From Chitinophaga niastensis (GTDB lineage: Bacteria; Bacteroidota; Bacteroidia; Chitinophagales; Chitinophagaceae), in contig NZ_PYAW01000002.1 in the NCBI RefSeq assembly GCF_003014755.1, positions 992,001 through 1,056,000 of the forward strand: a stretch of 64,000 nucleotides of DNA. Reading direction: 5' to 3'. Every line of letters starts with the position of its first letter. The first letter of the stretch is position 1. Shown here one piece after another: positions 45,667 through 53,165 of this stretch. A program made the position numbers and the translations under genes. The notes below the pieces were generated by a model that saw only the letters and a program-made list of their open reading frames with translations, was not told the origin of the DNA and searched no databases.

Positions 45667-45799
45667 GATATCAGTTTATTTATTGCAGTGTTTTTTTAGA
45701 TGATCATTTATGATCGTTTACGATTATTTATGATCAATATAGAATTTGTTTTACTAATTATCAAATAATGGAGCAAAAAATATTGGTACGAAGGAATAT

Positions 45800-45807
45800 T
45801 ATATTTG
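45800..45807 (+). promoter_or_regulatory. Candidate Bacteroidota -7 promoter element
   Basis: TATATTTG matches the TAnnTTTG -7 consensus of Bacteroidota promoters, 35 bases before the next ATG. A well-spaced -33 TTTG is not obvious, so support is partial. Confidence 0.4.
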
Positions 45808-45841
45808 CATCTCTGTTAACATAGTTCAAATACAAAACACA

Positions 45842-46321
45842 ATGCGTTATATAACAAACAGACTGCTAGTAGCCATCTTAATTATTGCAGGGAGCACAGG
45901 TTCGCTGATGGCGCAATCTAAAAAGAAGGTGCCCTCCGGGCTTTATATGGTAGTGAAGAAAAGCGCATATGCCTTTAAGGACTCGGCCTCTAATAAAATA
46001 GTGTACATAAATCCTGCACCAGTGATCAGCGTAAGCCAGATCGAAAAAGTAACTACTGTAATAGAAGCACAGCAATTACCAGCCTTAAGTTTAGTGCTTG
46101 ATGCCACCGGCACCCGTAAACTCAGTAAGGTAACTACCCGCATGACTGGCAAAAGAATGGCGGTGATCATCAATAATCATCTGCTGGCGGCTCCGTTAAT
46201 AAGAGAGCCTATTAAAGGTGGGCAGCTAATGATCACCGGCACCACCACTGCTGCGGAGGCGGAAAATTTCAAAAGACTTTTGCAGAAAGAGATGGATGCA
46301 GCAAAGGTAATTAAACACTAG
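45842..46321 (+). CDS. Secreted SecD P1-head-like domain protein
   Basis: Protein of 159 residues with a signal peptide (LMAQSKKK). The rest resembles the P1 head subdomain of SecD/SecDF: LSLVLDATGTRKLSKVT, RMAVIINNHLLAAPLIREPI and GGQLMITGTTTAAEAENFKR. In SecD this soluble domain assists late steps of protein export. Here it stands alone without the membrane part. Similar stand-alone domains occur in Bacteroidota with unknown roles. It lies directly before the tandem lanthipeptide precursor units but has no proven link with them. Confidence 0.78.
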   Translation: MRYITNRLLVAILIIAGSTGSLMAQSKKKVPSGLYMVVKKSAYAFKDSASNKIVYINPAPVISVSQIEKVTTVIEAQQLPALSLVLDATGTRKLSKVTTRMTGKRMAVIINNHLLAAPLIREPIKGGQLMITGTTTAAEAENFKRLLQKEMDAAKVIKH

Positions 46322-46578
46322 TTGGTGCAATATCACCAGACAGCATTTTATCAATTTATGTTCAGGGAAGAGCGCATGATTTTTTTTTGGTTATTGATAT
46401 GTATTTGTAAAAGCATTAGCGTGACTTTCGGAAATAATCAAAATAATTGAAGACGTTATTGCGATATAGCAGCAGTGAAATTAAATACTCCTTAAAAAGC
46501 CTATGCTGTTATTCAGAATCCGTAAGAAAGAATTAAATTCCTTAGTGTTTTTATTTTTTTATCTAAACCTGATCCAGT

Positions 46579-46752
46579 ATGAAAAAAGAAGCATCTAAAA
46601 AACTCAGCCTTGGCAAAATTAAAGTTGCCAGCCTGAACAAGACAAGTCAACAAGGTAATGTAAATGCGAACCTCAGCAACTCCAGCTGTCACCACGTTTG
46701 CCCTACTATTTGTTCACAGAATTGCCCTACAGGGCCGTTTATTTGCTTATAG
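46579..46752 (+). CDS. Orphan lanthipeptide precursor, tandem copy 1
   Basis: Peptide of 57 residues. The leader SKKLSLGKIKVASLNKTSQQ is nearly the same as the leader of precursor 3 at 31.5 kb. The core has SSCHHVCPTICSQNCPTG and FICL, giving five Cys in a C-x3-C-x3-C-x3-C-x6-C array with Ser and Thr before it. LanB and LanC are about 15 kb away. The gene has its own upstream region and terminator. Confidence 0.85.
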   Translation: MKKEASKKLSLGKIKVASLNKTSQQGNVNANLSNSSCHHVCPTICSQNCPTGPFICL

Positions 46753-46786
46753 CTGTAATTCATTAACGTTAATCGAATTTTTTGAG

Positions 46787-46821
46787 TTGCCCCTGGTTGT
46801 ACAACCAGGGGCAATCTTTTT
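46787..46821 (+). terminator. Terminator of precursor unit 1
   Basis: Perfect stem TTGCCCCTGGTTG at 46787-46799 with CAACCAGGGGCAA at 46802-46814, then TCTTTTT. Confidence 0.88.
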
Positions 46822-47007
46822 ATACAGCTGCTACATACTTAACAATACCGGGTTTGGAAGTTAGCTGCTGCGCATCCTGCAGCATACGCTGCCGGGCTGC
46901 CGCAGTGAAATTAAATGCTCCTTAAAAGGCCAATGCTGCTATTCAGAATCCATAAGAAAGAATTAAATTCCTTAGTATTTTTATTTTTTATCTAAACCTG
47001 ATCCAGT

Positions 47008-47175
47008 ATGAAAAAAGAAGCATCTAAAAAACTCAGCCTTGGCAAAATTAAAGTTTCCAGCCTGAACAACACAAATCAGCAAGGTAATGCAGGTCTCAGC
47101 AACTCCAACAGTCACCATGTTTGCCTTACTTTTTGTTCATTTAATTGCCCTACCGGAGCACGTATGTGTTTCTAG
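47008..47175 (+). CDS. Orphan lanthipeptide precursor, tandem copy 2
   Basis: Peptide of 55 residues with leader SKKLSLGKIKVSSLNNTNQQ. The core has NSNSHHVCLTFCSFNCPTG and RMCF. The first Cys of copies 1 and 3 is replaced by Ser, leaving four Cys, so at least one ring of the other copies cannot form here. Otherwise the pattern of Cys, CPTG and the end is conserved. It has its own terminator. Confidence 0.85.
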   Translation: MKKEASKKLSLGKIKVSSLNNTNQQGNAGLSNSNSHHVCLTFCSFNCPTGARMCF

Positions 47176-47209
47176 TTGTAATTCATTAACGTTAATCGAA
47201 TTTTTTGAG

Positions 47210-47242
47210 TTGTCCCTGGTTGTATAACCAGGGACAATTTTT
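47210..47242 (+). terminator. Terminator of precursor unit 2
   Basis: Stem TTGTCCCTGGTT at 47210-47221 with AACCAGGGACAA at 47226-47237, then TTTTT. Compared with unit 1, both arms carry matching changes (GTCCC and GGGAC), so pairing is conserved. Confidence 0.88.
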
Positions 47243-47267
47243 TATACAGCTGCTACATACTAAACAT

Positions 47268-47355
47268 GCTGTTTGTGAGGTAGTCTGTTTGATTTCCCCG
47301 CCATATTTTTTAGCTGAATGGCTTGTTGGAGCAGGTGTTCCGGAAATCCGGACTG
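47268..47355 (-). pseudogene. Fragment of DUF6882 gene between precursor units 2 and 3
   Basis: About 90 bases closely match 48131-48222, an internal part of the DUF6882 gene, in the same orientation: both contain CTGTTTGT, AGGTAGTC, GGTGTTCCGGAAA and CCGGACTGC. It is a scrap left by tandem duplication followed by deletion. Confidence 0.85.
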
Positions 47356-47472
47356 CCGGACAGCCGCAGTGAAATTAAATGCTCCTTAAAAGATCAATGC
47401 TGCTATTCAGCATCCATAAGAAAGGTTTAAATTCCTTAGTGTTTGTATTTTTTTATCTAAACCAAATCTAGT

Positions 47473-47646
47473 ATGAAAAAAGAAACATCTAAAAAACTCA
47501 GCCTGGGCAAAATTAAAGTTGCCAGCCTGAGCAAGACAATTCAAAATGATAATGCAATTGCTGGACTCAGTAACTCCAGCTGCGGCCATATGTGCCCCAC
47601 TAATTGTTCATTTAATTGCCCTACAGGGGTGTTTGTATGTTTCTAG
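47473..47646 (+). CDS. Orphan lanthipeptide precursor, tandem copy 3
   Basis: Peptide of 57 residues with leader SKKLSLGKIKVASLSKTIQN. The core has SSCGHMCPTNCSFNCPTG and FVCF, with five Cys in the same spacing as copy 1. Variation between copies lies mostly in residues between the Cys, as in natural peptide libraries. It has its own terminator, and the DUF6882 gene converges on it. Confidence 0.86.
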   Translation: MKKETSKKLSLGKIKVASLSKTIQNDNAIAGLSNSSCGHMCPTNCSFNCPTGVFVCF

Positions 47647-47680
47647 TTGTAATTCACTAGCGTTAATCGAATTTTTTGAG

Positions 47681-47715
47681 TTGCCCCCGGTTGTATAACC
47701 AGGGGCAACTTTTTA
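47681..47715 (+). terminator. Terminator of precursor unit 3
   Basis: Stem TTGCCCCCGGTT at 47681-47692 with AACCAGGGGCAA at 47697-47708, with one C-A mismatch, then CTTTTT. Confidence 0.85.
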
Positions 47716-47780
47716 TATAGCTGCTCATACTTAACAATACCGGGTTGGGAGTTGGTGGCTGTGCATCTTTCAGTATACGT

Positions 47781-48488
47781 TTATCCGTTCAACCTGGTAA
47801 GCCGCGACAGTTCGTCAAAATCAGCAGTGATATTATTCCCGTTTTTGGTGGCAGCTAATTTGTCGCTGTCTGCTGTAATTTCATAGCCCCTTGCGGTCAG
47901 ATAATGCTTTAATGCAAGTTGGTGATTCATCTCAAATAATGAAATCAGTTGCGGAAAAACAGTTAGTATCCTATGATGATTTTCTGTATGAATGTTGTCT
48001 ATTAAATCACTCTTGATAGTTACCAGCAACGCGCCTTGTCCATAGTCCGCAACATAATAGGCGCTGGAACGGAACATGCCGGAAGCCACCATACCTAAAA
48101 AATGAAGGTCATTGATTTCAGCATTAAACGTCCTGTTTGTCAGGTAGTCGATTTGATTTTCCTCACCATATTTTTTTAGCTGAAGGGCTTGTTGGAGGAG
48201 GTGTTCCGGAAAACCGGACTGCGTGTTGGCCCATGCCCAGAGATAAGTGCCGGAGGTGTGAGATAAAGTACCGATTATCTGCATAGGAAATACGAGGTGA
48301 TCGCCAAAACTAATTTCCCCTTTGGTCACCTCTACATTCCAGTCGTTATCCCCAATTACATCACTCAGGTCATTTTGTTTGTCAAGTCCTATCCCTCCAT
48401 ATCTCTCAATAAGTTCCTGCTTTGATTTGCAGGCTGGCTGCTGCTTTGAGTTATCTTCCTGTTCCGGTGTTTTTTTAAAGGTGTTCAT
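47781..48488 (-). CDS. DUF6882 family protein
   Basis: Protein of 235 residues of the DUF6882 family, with GTYLWAWANTQSGFPEHLLQ as the typical central segment and FLGMVASGMFRSSAYYVADY. It has no signal peptide and is probably cytoplasmic. The function is unknown. It converges on the orphan lanthipeptide units, and pieces of it occur between those units, so it was once duplicated with them. An immunity or modification role is possible but only inferred from position. Confidence 0.82.
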   Translation of the reverse strand: MNTFKKTPEQEDNSKQQPACKSKQELIERYGGIGLDKQNDLSDVIGDNDWNVEVTKGEISFGDHLVFPMQIIGTLSHTSGTYLWAWANTQSGFPEHLLQQALQLKKYGEENQIDYLTNRTFNAEINDLHFLGMVASGMFRSSAYYVADYGQGALLVTIKSDLIDNIHTENHHRILTVFPQLISLFEMNHQLALKHYLTARGYEITADSDKLAATKNGNNITADFDELSRLTRLNG

Positions 48489-48555
48489 ATTGATGATGGG
48501 TGGATTGTTTTTTATGAGAAAAATGTATCTGCGCGGGCAGATAAAATAACTAATC

Positions 48556-50313
48556 TTATTCTGCCTTCATCACCGCCGTTTTTGCAGAAACGCCGTTTTC
48601 ATTAATCGCTTCTATGCAAAAATAATACACTTGTTCTTTATCCATCCCTTTAAAATAATAATCGTTGGCATTATGTACCATAATGCAATTGTATAGCTTA
48701 TCCGGAGCAACGCCCACATATATATTATACGCATAAGCATTATCAACAGGCTGCCATTTTATCCAGGCGCTGCGCTTATCCTTTTCTGTACGAAGTACTA
48801 CAAATGTTTTAACCGTATCCGGCGTAGGCCCGTTACCGTTACCAAATACACGCAGGCCACTGATAGCAAATTTACCGGTTGGCATATGAATGTTTTCCAG
48901 CCGGATATACCTTGCTTTCACAGGTTTTGAAAGCTCAACGTAATCATGCGGAACATCTGTGTCGTTGTTACTTTTATCTACCAGTATCTGCCATTTTTTA
49001 CCATCGGTGGAATAGCGTAATATGTACTGGTGCCGGATATCCTGCTGTTTCCCTAAAAAAGCAGCATCCTGATCGGCATAATTGATCTGTACTGCGTTGA
49101 CGGTGCTGTTGGTGCCTAAATCAGTTTGTATCCATTCTCCCTTGTCACCGGTAGCTGCACTCCAGTAAGTCTTTATATTTTCATCTACAGCATTGTTAGG
49201 GAGATACCCACCGAGTGTGGAAGAAACCATAACAGGCTTATTATAGTTCAGCAACATCCAGCCGGTAAAAGATTTGGTGTCATCGGTGAAAGAGGAGGTG
49301 CCGGTTGTATTGGTGCCTCTCGACAAATAATGTGGATAGTCACCAAAGACAGTATTACAATACAAAACACCATCTTTATCAAAACCTGCCGGCCAGCAAC
49401 CTATTCGTCTTTCAAAGCTGTTCTTTACCGATATAACCATGGTAGACACATGCCACCAATTACCTTTGGTATCCTCAAAAGTGCTGCCATGGCCTGCTCC
49501 CCGGGCAAAGCCTCCCGGCTTGAAGGAAAAAGGATTATGTGCCTGCGGCGTAAAAGGTCCCAGTGGATGATCACTCACCACCACGCCATCCGCATAGCCG
49601 CTGAACTCCGTTCCCGGTGCGCCGTATTGCAGGTAGTATTTGCCGTTATGTTTGGTCATCCATGCACCTTCAATAAAAGGATCTAGAAAAGTGTTATCCA
49701 TGTATTCACCAAAACGTTGCCACCCATAACGTTTATCGTTGAGCAGGTACAATTCTTTTCTTGCTCCTTTCAGCTGCATGGTGTTGCGGTTCACGGCCGC
49801 ACCATACAAAGGATAACTGTTGCTGCTGCCATTATACTGATAGAGATTACCATCATCGTCCTGAAAAAAATCCGGGTCCCAACCACCTGCCTCAAAGGAA
49901 TCCACGGCTACTTTCCATTGATTGCCTTTGGGATCAGTACTCATCCAGACAGGAAAATCGCTGGTATAGGTGGAGCCGAATACCATCATGGTATCGCCTG
50001 TTACCCATACGGCGGGGGCGCATAATTCATCATATACATGGTGCCAGGGTTGCAGAAATTTTCTGGAGATAAAATGCCATTTGCTGAGATCATGACTCCA
50101 CCAGTATCCCCACTGGTTAGTAGAAAAAAGATAAAAATCTCCTTTGTAGGTTACAATCACGGGATCCGCAGTGGCCCTGTGTTTGCCCCATTCCGTAAAA
50201 TTTGGAATGGGGCAATAACCATAGTCAATATTTACCGGGTTGCAGTAAGTGGTTTGCGCGTGTGATAATCCGCATAACAACATCGCTACAAATACAAGGG
50301 CGAATAATTTCAT
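48556..50313 (-). CDS. GH43-like glycoside hydrolase with discoidin (CBM32-like) domain
   Basis: Protein of 585 residues with signal peptide (LLCGLSHAQT). A five-bladed-propeller GH43-like domain (about 40-345) has ATADPVIVTYKGDFYLFST, LCAPAVWVTGDTMMVFG, WDPDFFQDDDGNLYQYNG, FIEGAWMTKHNGKYYLQYG and GAGHGSTFEDTKGNWW, providing two Asp and a Glu for catalysis. A discoidin-type F5/8 domain (about 355-490) and a fibronectin-III-like end (about 500-585) follow. It cleaves glycan side chains or small oligosaccharides in the periplasm or outside. It is last in the PUL, six bases after the GH144-like gene. Subfamily uncertain. Confidence 0.87.
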   Translation of the reverse strand: MKLFALVFVAMLLCGLSHAQTTYCNPVNIDYGYCPIPNFTEWGKHRATADPVIVTYKGDFYLFSTNQWGYWWSHDLSKWHFISRKFLQPWHHVYDELCAPAVWVTGDTMMVFGSTYTSDFPVWMSTDPKGNQWKVAVDSFEAGGWDPDFFQDDDGNLYQYNGSSNSYPLYGAAVNRNTMQLKGARKELYLLNDKRYGWQRFGEYMDNTFLDPFIEGAWMTKHNGKYYLQYGAPGTEFSGYADGVVVSDHPLGPFTPQAHNPFSFKPGGFARGAGHGSTFEDTKGNWWHVSTMVISVKNSFERRIGCWPAGFDKDGVLYCNTVFGDYPHYLSRGTNTTGTSSFTDDTKSFTGWMLLNYNKPVMVSSTLGGYLPNNAVDENIKTYWSAATGDKGEWIQTDLGTNSTVNAVQINYADQDAAFLGKQQDIRHQYILRYSTDGKKWQILVDKSNNDTDVPHDYVELSKPVKARYIRLENIHMPTGKFAISGLRVFGNGNGPTPDTVKTFVVLRTEKDKRSAWIKWQPVDNAYAYNIYVGVAPDKLYNCIMVHNANDYYFKGMDKEQVYYFCIEAINENGVSAKTAVMKAE

Positions 50314-50319
50314 ATCCGG

Positions 50320-51645
50320 TCACTTTAATTGCGGACTGGTAAAGTCCAGTTTTTTTAATCCGTTTTGTATTTCAGGGCAGCTCATAAATAGTTTCCACAA
50401 TAAACCGCTGCGATAATTTTCTATCATCACAATGATAGGGCCCTGGTCAATGGCAAGGTGTGAAGATGCGTACCATTGCCGGGTTTCATTGAAGGCATCT
50501 GTAAAACCATATTGGCTCCATATTTTGTTGCCCAGCTTATAATAAAAATACTTCAGCGCCTGCATAGAATATTCAGGTGTGTAAGGAAAGGCCGACAAAG
50601 CTGCCGTAGGCGTAATGGTACCAAAGTCGTTTTCCGGCGACTGTGCATTGTAACCATCGTAAGTATCACTGGCAGTAAGCCCCCAGCAATCGGCACCATA
50701 CCCTTTAAAGCCTTTGGGATTCCGTACGCAATGTTCCCGGTTGATCAGCGTATGATTTTTATTCTGTTCCCAGTAATCAGCGTAGCGGTCTTTCAGTCCG
50801 CGTGGATCAAGTCCGAGAAATGAGTAGTGCGAAAAAAAGAGCGGGCCACCATAATCAAATCCAAGCGGGAGGTGTATGCCATAGAACTCGCGGTCATTGC
50901 GGAAATAGGGGCTGCTGGTCCAGCCCTGGTGATACACTTCCGGTTTGATGGAATGGTCAGGAGATGATGCAGCGAGTACATACGTAATCAGGCATTCGTT
51001 CCATCCTCTTATTTCGTGGTTCATACTCCAGCCGTTGTTGGGGCTCCAGTGCCAGTACAGCACGTTGCGGCCATCGCGGGTATACCAGTCCCATTCTGCT
51101 TCGTTCCAGGTCCGGTTGATCTTATTACGCAGTTCATTTTCCCGCGGCGTATCATGGTTAAAGTATTGGCGCACGGTTAACAATCCCTGGAAGAGAAAGG
51201 CGGTTTCTACGAGATCGCCGCCATCATCCTTGCGACTGAAAGGAATCGTTTTACCGGTGCTGCCATTCAGCCAGTGAGGGAAAATACCATGATAGTTATC
51301 TGCTTTCTGTAAAAAACTGATCATCTTCAGCAGGCGTGTCAGGGCTTCATCACGCGTAATCCAGCCGCGTTCTGCGGCTACTACCATCGCCATTACACCA
51401 AAACCTGTTCCGCCGGTAGTTACCACTTCATCACCGTAATCAAAGGCTTTGTTACTGCGTTCCCTGGCCATCCCGGAAACAGGATGGCCAAAATCCCAGA
51501 AATAACGGAAGGTCTGTTGTTGCACCAGTTCCAGCAATGCAGTATCTGAAAGATGCTGATGATTCCCCGCTTTTTTTTGTTTTACCTGCGCCTGCACATT
51601 GAATGCAAGTGCGCAAAGCAAGCATATATAATTGAAAAATTTCAT
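50320..51645 (-). CDS. GH144-like endo-beta-1,2-glucanase candidate (glucoamylase family)
   Basis: Protein of 441 residues with signal peptide (ALAFNVQAQ). The whole mature chain belongs to the glucoamylase-like family that includes GH144 endo-beta-1,2-glucanases, one of which was characterised from Chitinophaga pinensis. Characteristic phrases are QQTFRYFWDFGHPVSGMAR, GFGVMAMVVAAERGW, FPHWLNGSTGKTIPF, KDDGGDLVETAFLFQGLLTV and GWNECLITYVLAASSP. It would cut beta-1,2-glucan to sophoro-oligosaccharides outside the cell or in the periplasm. It lies between SusD (19 bases before) and the GH43-like enzyme. Substrate is an inference from family memory. Confidence 0.85.
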   Translation of the reverse strand: MKFFNYICLLCALAFNVQAQVKQKKAGNHQHLSDTALLELVQQQTFRYFWDFGHPVSGMARERSNKAFDYGDEVVTTGGTGFGVMAMVVAAERGWITRDEALTRLLKMISFLQKADNYHGIFPHWLNGSTGKTIPFSRKDDGGDLVETAFLFQGLLTVRQYFNHDTPRENELRNKINRTWNEAEWDWYTRDGRNVLYWHWSPNNGWSMNHEIRGWNECLITYVLAASSPDHSIKPEVYHQGWTSSPYFRNDREFYGIHLPLGFDYGGPLFFSHYSFLGLDPRGLKDRYADYWEQNKNHTLINREHCVRNPKGFKGYGADCWGLTASDTYDGYNAQSPENDFGTITPTAALSAFPYTPEYSMQALKYFYYKLGNKIWSQYGFTDAFNETRQWYASSHLAIDQGPIIVMIENYRSGLLWKLFMSCPEIQNGLKKLDFTSPQLK

Positions 51646-51664
51646 CGCGTATTGTTTATAATCA

Positions 51665-53149
51665 TCAATATCCCGTATTCTGTATCAGCTTACCTGCGCT
51701 GATATCAATTTCGTTTTGCGGGATAGGCCATACTTCATTTTTACCGGCTACAAATCCAAGCGGTTTGAATATTTCCGCTGCTCTGCCCTGACGGATTACA
51801 TCAAAATAGCGATCGTTTTCCATGGCCAGTTCCACTCTTCTTTCATGCCAGATAGCCTGCCGTAATCCCGATTGATCCGTGATGGTTACATCCGGCAGTA
51901 TTCCCGGATTGCCGTTCCTGGCGCGTGCCCGCACGGCATTTAAAGAAGAGAGTGCCAGTCCTGAATTGCCTGTTTCATTGGCGGCTTCCGCATTCATCAG
52001 TAATACTTCTGCATAACGGATCACGCGGATGTTCTGACCAGCTCCTTCGTTATAACCTGATACGTACAATTTGAAAGGAACATACGACTTCTGATTAAAC
52101 ATCGGGTTAACGCCTATTTTGGAAATAGTATCGCCTTCCGGTGTTATTTCACCACGAAAAATAATGGTGGCATCGCGGCGTGGATCGCCGGCTTCATAAG
52201 CATTGGCCAAATCTTTAGTGGGGGTATTAAATCCCCAGCCGCCGCCAATAGCGTCTTTCACACCCTGTATCTGCGAATACTGTGAGTTGGAAGCATCCTT
52301 ATTACCGGGAATCAGCTGCGCCTGAATTTCGAAAATGGATTCGGGAGCGTTTTCGTTTGGAATGCGGAACAGTTGTTCGTAGTTCGCAAACAGGCTATAA
52401 CCCATTGTCATCACCGTATTGGTGTAAGTGAGTACGTCTGTCCACTTTTTCTGGTACATGGCTACCTTGGCGTGTAACGATAGTGCAGCGCCCTTTGTGG
52501 CCCTTCCGATATCAGCGGGGCCATAGCTCTGCGGCAATCCTGCTGCGGCTTCTGTCAGGTCTTTTTCAATGGCTGCCCATACCTCCGCTTTTGGTGTTCT
52601 GGCAAGATTATATTCTCCTGCATTTTTCGCTAAATGTAATCTTAGTGGAACATCTCCAAAAGCCCTTACCAGTCTGAAATACGCGTAGGCCCTTACAAAT
52701 TTGGCTTCTGCGAGGTAACGTGCTTTCAGTGCATCATCCATGGTAATAGCCGGAATATTATCCAATACCTGGTTACAGAAATTGATCTCCTGGTACTGGC
52801 CCTGCCAGAAATCCAGTATCTGTCCTTCTGTAGGAGAGGCGCTGAAATTATCGAAATTGGTGAGGAAGCTGGCATCGGAGGGAGTACTACCTTTTTCGGT
52901 ATCATCAGACCCCAGGCTCTCAATAGCAATGGAGGCAAAAGCTACCTGTTTCCATTCCCGTAAATTGGCATACATGGCATTCACTGCTTTGGTGGCATCA
53001 GCTTGTGATTGCCAGAATTGTTCGCTGGGTTGTTGTCCCTGTGGGGGGACGTCCAGAAAGCTTTTGCTGCAACCGGCGGTAACGGTGAAAATGACCGGTA
53101 TAACGTAACCGGCTATACGCTTTATATAAAGTTTATCAGTATTTTTCAT
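51665..53149 (-). CDS. SusD/RagB-family lipoprotein
   Basis: Lipoprotein of 494 residues with lipobox TAGC (Cys27) followed by SKSFLDVPPQGQ. SusD/RagB features are the N-terminal SusD-like part (about 30-220, with YLAEAKFVRAYAYFRLVRAF and GDVPLR) and the RagB part, with VIRYAEVLLMNAEAANETGN, LNAVRARAR and HERRVELAMENDRYFDVIRQG. It binds glycan at the surface in complex with the SusC 16 bases upstream. Together with the GH144-like enzyme this points to a beta-1,2-glucan or related substrate. Confidence 0.95.
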   Translation of the reverse strand: MKNTDKLYIKRIAGYVIPVIFTVTAGCSKSFLDVPPQGQQPSEQFWQSQADATKAVNAMYANLREWKQVAFASIAIESLGSDDTEKGSTPSDASFLTNFDNFSASPTEGQILDFWQGQYQEINFCNQVLDNIPAITMDDALKARYLAEAKFVRAYAYFRLVRAFGDVPLRLHLAKNAGEYNLARTPKAEVWAAIEKDLTEAAAGLPQSYGPADIGRATKGAALSLHAKVAMYQKKWTDVLTYTNTVMTMGYSLFANYEQLFRIPNENAPESIFEIQAQLIPGNKDASNSQYSQIQGVKDAIGGGWGFNTPTKDLANAYEAGDPRRDATIIFRGEITPEGDTISKIGVNPMFNQKSYVPFKLYVSGYNEGAGQNIRVIRYAEVLLMNAEAANETGNSGLALSSLNAVRARARNGNPGILPDVTITDQSGLRQAIWHERRVELAMENDRYFDVIRQGRAAEIFKPLGFVAGKNEVWPIPQNEIDISAGKLIQNTGY

Positions 53150-53165
53150 GATCGTAGTCGTTTAG

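Larger units (their letters stand above)
46472..47760 (+). repeat. Three tandem copies of a lanthipeptide precursor unit
   Basis: Units start at 46472, 46902 and 47366 with GCAGTGAAATTAAAT, giving periods of 430 and 464 bases. Each has the same 5' region (about 105 bases, CTCCTTAAAA to TCTAAACC), one precursor gene, CGTTAATCGAATTTTTTGAG, and a terminator. The sequence after the terminators matches the 3' side of the flanking DUF6882 gene, so the duplicated unit once included part of that gene. Confidence 0.9.

Noticed and set aside
46513..46695. Minus-strand 60-codon frame over the first tandem precursor unit, and its counterpart at 47407-47589
   Set aside because: They are antisense to the conserved precursors and follow only from the repeated DNA.
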